Positions 59,406 to 64,000 of a stretch of DNA of 64,000 nt are shown here, piece by piece. This DNA is from CAXXOK01 sp964584315. GTDB taxonomy: Bacteria; Bacillota; Clostridia; Christensenellales; Aristaeellaceae. The stretch spans positions 1 to 64,000 of the forward strand of contig CAZOZO010000009.1 in NCBI GenBank assembly GCA_964584315.1. Reading direction: 5' to 3'. A program made the translations under genes and the position numbers. The number at the start of each line of letters is the position of its first letter. Within the stretch, counting starts at the first letter, position 1. The notes below the pieces were generated by a model, which was not told the origin of the DNA, did no database searches, and saw nothing but the letters and a program-made list of their open reading frames with translations.

Positions 59406-59516
59406 GGGGTCAAGGGCCGTCGGCCGTTGCGTGGCTGGGGAAACCCCTCAATACCCTCGCCGCAGCGCGATGCCAAAGCGAGCGGTCCGCCGCGCACCGG
59501 CTGCGGTGCGAGCGAC
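59406..59516. repeat. Dispersed intergenic repeat, family A, copy 2
   Basis: Starts GGGGTCAAGGGCC as at 1878 and keeps the same blocks to TGCGAGCGAC. Differences are mostly single bases plus a short variable segment after GCAGCG. Its hairpin GCCG-CGCA-CCGGC corresponds to GCCGC-GCA-GCGGC at 1964-1976. It lies between dctM and the uxuB-like gene within the presumed operon. Confidence 0.8.
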
Positions 59517-59582
59517 CGTAACGGCTTGCAACGCTGTAAGCAGAGCGCCCGTCCCCTTACAAACCACATAGGAGTGTATGCA

Positions 59583-61190
59583 ATGAACCTGACCCTTTCC
59601 GGCCTTGCCGACCAGGGCGCGTGGGCGCGCGCGGGCATTGCCCTGCCTGCCTTCGATATTGCCAGCATGCGCGCGGCCACGGCGCAAAGCCCCGCGTGGG
59701 TGCACCTGGGCGCGGGCAACATCTTCCGCGGGTTTGTGGCGGTGCTGGCCCAGCGCCTGCTGGAGCAGGGCCTTTGCCAAACGGGCATCGTGGCCGCGGA
59801 AACGTTCGATTTTGACATCGTGACCCGCATCTACGAGCCGCACGACAACCTTTCGCTGGTGGTGGGCCTGCGCGCGGATGGCGGCATGGAAACCGGCGTG
59901 CTTGCCAGCGTGGCCGATGCGCTGCAAACCGCGGACCCCGGCCATCTTGCCCGCCTCAGGGCGCTTTTTGCCGCGCCTAGCCTGCAAATGGTCAGCTTTA
60001 CCATCACGGAAAAGGGCTATGCCATCCGCGGCAGCGACGGGCAACTGCTGCCCGTGGTGGCGGAGGATATGGCCGCCGGGCCGGATAAGGCGCGCCATGC
60101 CATGAGCCTGACGGCCGCGCTGCTGTATGGCCGCTACCGCGCGGGCGCGTGGCCCGTCGCCATGGTCAGCATGGACAACTGCTCGCTGAATGGCGATAAA
60201 CTAAAAGCCGCCGTGCTGGCCGTGGCCGAGGGCTGGGCACTGGGCGGGCTGGCGGAGCAAGGTTTTGTGGACTACCTGCGCGACCCGCACAAGGTGAGCT
60301 TTCCGCTGACGATGATCGACAAGATCACCCCCCGCCCCGCGGAGGAGGTGCGCGCGCGCCTGAGTGCGCTGGGCGTAAACGGCATGGAACCCGTCGTGAC
60401 CAGCCGCGGCACCTACATCGCCCCGTTTGTCAATGCGGAGGTGCCGGAGTACCTCGTGGTGGAGGATGCCTTCCCCGCAGGCAGGCCGCCGCTTACCGCC
60501 GCGGGCGTGTACCTGACCGACCGCGATACCGTGAACCGCGTGGAGCGCATGAAGGTGACCACGTGCCTCAACCCCCTGCACACGGCGCTGGCGGTGCTGG
60601 GCTGCGTGCTGGGCTTTACCTCCATCGCCGCCGAGATGCGCGACCCTGAGCTTATCGCGCTGGTGCGGCGCATCGGCCTTGTAGAGGGTCTGCCCGTCGT
60701 GACCGACCCGGGCATCATTGACCCCAAAGCCTTCCTGAACGAAGTGCTGGCGGAGCGCCTGCCCAACCCCTTCATCCCCGATACGCCCCAGCGCATCGCC
60801 ACCGACACCAGCCAGAAGATAGCCATCCGCTTTGGCGAGACCATCAAGGCCTACATGGCCTCGGATACGCTCAAAACCGCCGATCTGGTGGGCATCCCCC
60901 TTGCGCTGGCGGGGTGGTTGAGGTACCTGCTGGGCGTGACCGACGCGCTGGCCCCCTTCGAGCGCAGCGGCGACCCGCTGCTGGCGGAGCTGACCGCGGC
61001 GCTCGCGCCCGTGCATGTGGGCGAGCCGGAAACGGTGCACGACGCCATAGCGCCCATCTTGGCGAACCGCGCGCTGTTTGGCGTGAGCCTTGCGGAGGCG
61101 GGCCTCGCGGCCACCGTGGAGCAAATGCTGCGCGAGATGGTGGCTGGCCCCGGCGCCGTGCGCGCGACCCTGCAAAAATACCTGCGCTGA
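59583..61190 (+). CDS. uxuB: Mannitol dehydrogenase family protein, probable fructuronate reductase
   Basis: The protein is 535 aa, the size of Bacillota D-mannonate oxidoreductases. HLGAGNIFRGF near residue 42 is the NAD-binding loop of the polyol dehydrogenase family, and MKVTTCLNPLHTALA near 325 carries the catalytic Lys, Asn and His. The probable reaction is fructuronate to mannonate with NADH (UxuB); altronate or mannitol oxidation are alternatives. It lies between the TRAP transporter and uxaC, which supports the uronate pathway. TAGGAG precedes ATG 59583. Confidence 0.83.
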   Translation: MNLTLSGLADQGAWARAGIALPAFDIASMRAATAQSPAWVHLGAGNIFRGFVAVLAQRLLEQGLCQTGIVAAETFDFDIVTRIYEPHDNLSLVVGLRADGGMETGVLASVADALQTADPGHLARLRALFAAPSLQMVSFTITEKGYAIRGSDGQLLPVVAEDMAAGPDKARHAMSLTAALLYGRYRAGAWPVAMVSMDNCSLNGDKLKAAVLAVAEGWALGGLAEQGFVDYLRDPHKVSFPLTMIDKITPRPAEEVRARLSALGVNGMEPVVTSRGTYIAPFVNAEVPEYLVVEDAFPAGRPPLTAAGVYLTDRDTVNRVERMKVTTCLNPLHTALAVLGCVLGFTSIAAEMRDPELIALVRRIGLVEGLPVVTDPGIIDPKAFLNEVLAERLPNPFIPDTPQRIATDTSQKIAIRFGETIKAYMASDTLKTADLVGIPLALAGWLRYLLGVTDALAPFERSGDPLLAELTAALAPVHVGEPETVHDAIAPILANRALFGVSLAEAGLAATVEQMLREMVAGPGAVRATLQKYLR

Positions 61191-61217
61191 ACCGGCGCAG
61201 CGGGAGGCTACAAAGCC

Positions 61218-62618
61218 ATGAAGCCTTTTCTGGGGGAGGATTTCCTGCTTGGTACCGAAACGGCCAGGCACCTGTACCACCAGTATGCCGAGCCGTGCCC
61301 CATCTTCGACTATCACTGCCACCTGCCGGTATCCGAGATCGCGGAAAACAAGCGGTTTGACAACATCGGCCAGCTGCTGCTTTCCGAGGATCACTACAAG
61401 TGGCGCGGCATGAGCGCCTACGGGTATGACAACGAGTTCATCCGCACGGCGCATGATAAAGATCGCTTTTTAGCGTACGCCAAGGCCATGCCGATGATGA
61501 TCGGCAACCCGCTCTACCACTGGACGCATCTGGAGCTGCGCCGCGTGTTCGGCATCGAGGAACCGCTGTGCGAGGCAACCGCCGAGAGCGTGTGGACGCG
61601 CGCCAACGCGCTGCTTCAGACCGACGGTTACCGTGCGCGCGGGCTGATCGAGCGGTTCCATGTTCGGGCCCTGTGCACCACCGACGACCCCGCCGATCCA
61701 CTGGCCGAGCACGCGGCCATCGTCGCCGACAAAACGTTTGGCGTGCGTGTGCTGCCCGCTTTCCGGCCGGATAACGCCATCAAGGTGCGATCGTGGGGCC
61801 CGGACGCCTATCTGGACAAGCTGGCCGCCGCCAGCGGCGTTCGCATCCGCACGGTAGAGGATGTGCTCTGCGCGCTGGAGAAACGGGCGCAGCACTTCCA
61901 CAGCCTTGGCTGCCGCATCGCCGACCATGGGCTGGACAGCCTGCCTGACGTAAGGCTGAACCGCCGCCGCGCGGAGGCGGCGCTGCGGCGCGGCCGGAGC
62001 GGCTGGCGCGTGAATGCGGAGGACGCGGAGCATTACAGGACGGCGCTCCTGCTGGGCCTGGGGCAGATATACCACCGCCTCGGCTGGGCGCAGCAGTACC
62101 ATATCTCGGTGCAGCGCGATATCAACATGCGCGGGTGGCGTCTGTATGGCCCCAACGCCGGGTACGACGCGATATCGGACGAACCCTTTGCCAAAAAGCT
62201 CGCGTGCCTGCTCGACATGCAGGATGCGCGGGGCGTGCTGCCCAAAACCGTGCTCTATACCCTGAACCCGGCTGCCAATTACGCTGTGGCGACGGTGGCG
62301 GGCGCTTTTCAGGGCGACGTGCCGGGCAAGGTGCAGTTTGGCACCGCGTGGTGGTTTGCGGATCAGCTGGCTGGCATGCGCGACCAGATGACCACGCTGG
62401 CCTCGGTTGGGCTGCTGAGCACCTTCGTGGGCATGCTGACGGACAGCCGCTCGTTCGTGAGCTACCCGCGGCACGAATACTTCCGCCGCCTGCTGTGCGA
62501 TATCCTCGGCGGCTGGGTGGAAAACGGCGAATACCCAAACGATGAGGAAACCCTGGGCCGTATCGTTCGCGGCATCTGCTTTGACAACGCGAAGGAATAT
62601 TTCGGCGTTGAGATGTAG
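61218..62618 (+). CDS. uxaC: Glucuronate isomerase
   Basis: The protein is 466 aa, the normal UxaC length. FDYHCHLPVSEIAENKRFDN near residue 30 holds the metal-binding His pair, HYKWRGMSAYG, TTDDPADPLAEH, FHSLGCRIADHGLD, and a C-terminal SRSFVSYPRHEYFRRLLCDI segment are all characteristic. It converts glucuronate to fructuronate (and galacturonate to tagaturonate), the first step of hexuronate breakdown. It follows the uxuB-like gene by 27 bases with GGGAGG before the ATG. The later genes uxuA, kdgK and kdgA are not in this window. Confidence 0.95.
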   Translation: MKPFLGEDFLLGTETARHLYHQYAEPCPIFDYHCHLPVSEIAENKRFDNIGQLLLSEDHYKWRGMSAYGYDNEFIRTAHDKDRFLAYAKAMPMMIGNPLYHWTHLELRRVFGIEEPLCEATAESVWTRANALLQTDGYRARGLIERFHVRALCTTDDPADPLAEHAAIVADKTFGVRVLPAFRPDNAIKVRSWGPDAYLDKLAAASGVRIRTVEDVLCALEKRAQHFHSLGCRIADHGLDSLPDVRLNRRRAEAALRRGRSGWRVNAEDAEHYRTALLLGLGQIYHRLGWAQQYHISVQRDINMRGWRLYGPNAGYDAISDEPFAKKLACLLDMQDARGVLPKTVLYTLNPAANYAVATVAGAFQGDVPGKVQFGTAWWFADQLAGMRDQMTTLASVGLLSTFVGMLTDSRSFVSYPRHEYFRRLLCDILGGWVENGEYPNDEETLGRIVRGICFDNAKEYFGVEM

Positions 62619-62802
62619 GCGCAGGCGACCCGCCCGCTTTGCTTTCCCCTGACCCCTCCCCTTCAAACCGCGCGCCGCGGGGGCGAACAGCCTCCCGCAC
62701 CCGTGGCGCGCGGCGCGGGCGGGGCCGATACCCCCGTGATTTTCACGCCGCATGTGGCGCCCCGCGCCTGCCTCCCTTGGCGCGGGGTGCGCGGCATTAC
62801 CC

Positions 62803-62834
62803 AAGCCGGAAGCATGAGCCCCTTCCGGCTTTTT
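62803..62834 (+). terminator. Terminator of the uronate operon
   Basis: AAGCCGGAAG / CTTCCGGCTT with a 9-base loop, followed by TTT. Confidence 0.85.
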
Positions 62835-62909
62835 ACCTGCCCGCTATGGTAAATGCGACTGGGAAGATGGCGATGCGCGCGGAATTCGATTTGCACCCTT
62901 GACGCACAG

Positions 62910-62940
62910 AAAAGCCGGAGAGGCATGCTCTCCGGCTTTT
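62910..62940 (-). terminator. Terminator of the carboxypeptidase gene
   Basis: A perfect 13-bp stem AAAAGCCGGAGAG / CTCTCCGGCTTTT with 5-base loop, usable in both directions; it follows the minus-strand gene by 22 bases. Confidence 0.8.
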
Positions 62941-62962
62941 ATATCACGGCATAGCTTTGGCG

Positions 62963-64000
62963 CTACTGCGTCAGCTGCTGTATATATTCCTCCAGCGTCA
63001 GGCCCAGGTCGCGCATGGCGGTGGAATGCTGCACGCCCACGTAGCGGATGTGCCAATCCTCCGATTCAAAACCGGTGATATCTTCCTTGCCCTCCGGGTA
63101 GCGCACGATAAAGCCGTAATCCCAGCAGTTTTTGTGCAGCCACACCTGCTGCTTGGTGCCCTTGAAGATGGTGCCCGCCACGGTGATATCGAACGCCAGC
63201 CCCGTGTGGTGCTCGCTGGCGCCCGGGTCCGCGACGGTCCGGCTGGTGGCGCTGATGGCGGAGGCTCTGGTGCGCCCGTCCTTCAAGTATTCCTCCACCT
63301 GCTTGTTGAACAGCTCCTCCTGATAAGCGATGCTGCGGTACCCCGCGCTGACCTGAAAGCCCGTGACGCCCTCCGCCTTGGCGGCTTCCAGCATCGTTTG
63401 CAGCGCGGCCACGGCCTCGCGGTCGCCCTCGATCTCGCTGCCCTTGACATAGACGAGGCTGGCGGGCAGCACGTTTCGCAGCACCACAAGGTCGGCGGGT
63501 TTGTAGCTCGCGTCCACGGGGTGGTCGCGGTTTACGAGGATGGGCAGCTTCGCCGGGTCGGGCGTGGGGGTGACCTGCGCCTTGGGCGCGCCGTCCGCAA
63601 ACACCGCGGCCATGGTGCCGGGGCCGCAAACGCCGTCCACGGTCAGCCCGTTCTGGCTCTGGAACAGGCGCACGGCTTCCTCGGTGCCGCCGCCAAAGTC
63701 GCCGTCCACCACGCCGCCGTAGTAGCCCAAGTCCTTGAGGCGCTGCTGGAGGGCCTTGACCGCGTCGCCCTGATCGCCCTTTGCGATCTTGCTGGGCGTG
63801 GGCGAAGGGGTGGGGGTGGGGATGTAGGTTTGCGCCGTGCCGCTGTAGAGCGCGGTAAGCGTCGCGCTGCCCGCCAGCCCGTCCGCGGTCAGCCCCGCCT
63901 GCGCCTGAAACAGCTTGACGGCAAGCGCCGTGCCCTGCCCGTACTGGCCGTCCACCTCGCTTGCGTAATAGCCCAGCTCCTTGAGCTTTTGCTGTAGGCG
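62963..64000 (-). CDS. VanY-type D,D-carboxypeptidase with peptidoglycan-binding domains (partial)
   Basis: The visible 345 residues are the C-terminal part; the frame stays open to the window edge. Two PG_binding_1 repeats (LQQKLKELGYY ... and LQQRLKDLGYYGG...) are joined by a Thr/Pro/Ser linker (TPTPSPTPS), and a second linker precedes the peptidase. The M15B active site is complete: SEHHTGLAFD (SxHxxGxAxD) and DWHIRYVG with Glu before Asp-Trp-His. It should trim the terminal D-Ala from wall peptides outside the cell. The N-terminus, presumably with a signal peptide, is beyond 64000. Confidence 0.9.
   Translation of the reverse strand, partial: RLQQKLKELGYYASEVDGQYGQGTALAVKLFQAQAGLTADGLAGSATLTALYSGTAQTYIPTPTPSPTPSKIAKGDQGDAVKALQQRLKDLGYYGGVVDGDFGGGTEEAVRLFQSQNGLTVDGVCGPGTMAAVFADGAPKAQVTPTPDPAKLPILVNRDHPVDASYKPADLVVLRNVLPASLVYVKGSEIEGDREAVAALQTMLEAAKAEGVTGFQVSAGYRSIAYQEELFNKQVEEYLKDGRTRASAISATSRTVADPGASEHHTGLAFDITVAGTIFKGTKQQVWLHKNCWDYGFIVRYPEGKEDITGFESEDWHIRYVGVQHSTAMRDLGLTLEEYIQQLTQ

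Noticed and set aside
1..64000. Prophage, integrative element or biosynthetic gene cluster
   Set aside because: No integrase, transposase, phage structural gene, attachment repeat, polyketide or peptide synthase was found. Neighbouring genes are ordinary chromosomal families.

Overview
This is a GC-rich bacterial chromosome segment. Strong AGGAGG-type ribosome binding sites, sigma-A-like promoters with 16-18 bp spacers, a T-box leader on thrS, an ANTAR regulator beside a glutamine synthetase, two AzlCD exporters, a TRAP/hexuronate locus and VanY/CHAP wall enzymes all point to a high-GC Clostridia member (Bacillota), perhaps a gut Christensenellales- or Oscillospirales-type genome. The taxonomy is inference. 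A 10-N gap at 52236-52245 shows a draft scaffold. I see no rRNA, CRISPR array, transposase or prophage; one tRNA (Thr, GGT) is present.

Layout. 1-8.3 kb: tail of an unknown protein, a LemA/TPM membrane pair, azlCD, a P-type ATPase, and a glutamine synthetase with its ANTAR regulator. 8.5-16.8 kb: a GH13 glycosidase, recF, a gene-free stretch that looks like structured RNA, a sirtuin-metallophosphatase operon, and T-box-controlled thrS. 17-28 kb: two GNAT acetyltransferases, a diketogulonate-reductase-like enzyme, secreted CHAP and beta-propeller/beta-helix proteins, an SDR, an Nramp transporter and tRNA-Thr. 28.7-35.5 kb (minus): a PHP protein and a moxR-DUF58-transglutaminase operon interrupted by about 690 bp of repeats. 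35.7-45.8 kb: an MFS exporter, a run of small redox enzymes (extradiol dioxygenase, pirin, flavin reductase, aldo/keto reductase), a polytopic membrane protein, a HAD phosphatase, a serine hydrolase and a second metallophosphatase. 46-52 kb: an ABC-2 exporter and a second azlCD locus divergent from a TetR gene. 52.7-54.5 kb: two tandem rubredoxins, a DUF1003 protein and a coiled-coil anchor protein. 54.9-62.6 kb: a LacI-type regulator, TRAP transporter dctPQM, a fructuronate-reductase-like gene and uxaC, forming a hexuronate uptake and catabolism unit. 63-64 kb: a VanY-type carboxypeptidase that runs off the end.

The most distinctive content is between genes. Several families of palindromic or dispersed repeats recur across the window, including a 60-bp triplet whose stem shows compensatory changes, a 159-bp near-perfect inverted repeat between convergent genes, and a 110-bp element in two copies 57 kb apart. 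With the possible structured RNA at 12.5-12.9 kb these are the best candidates for undescribed biology. The genes themselves are mostly recognisable families.
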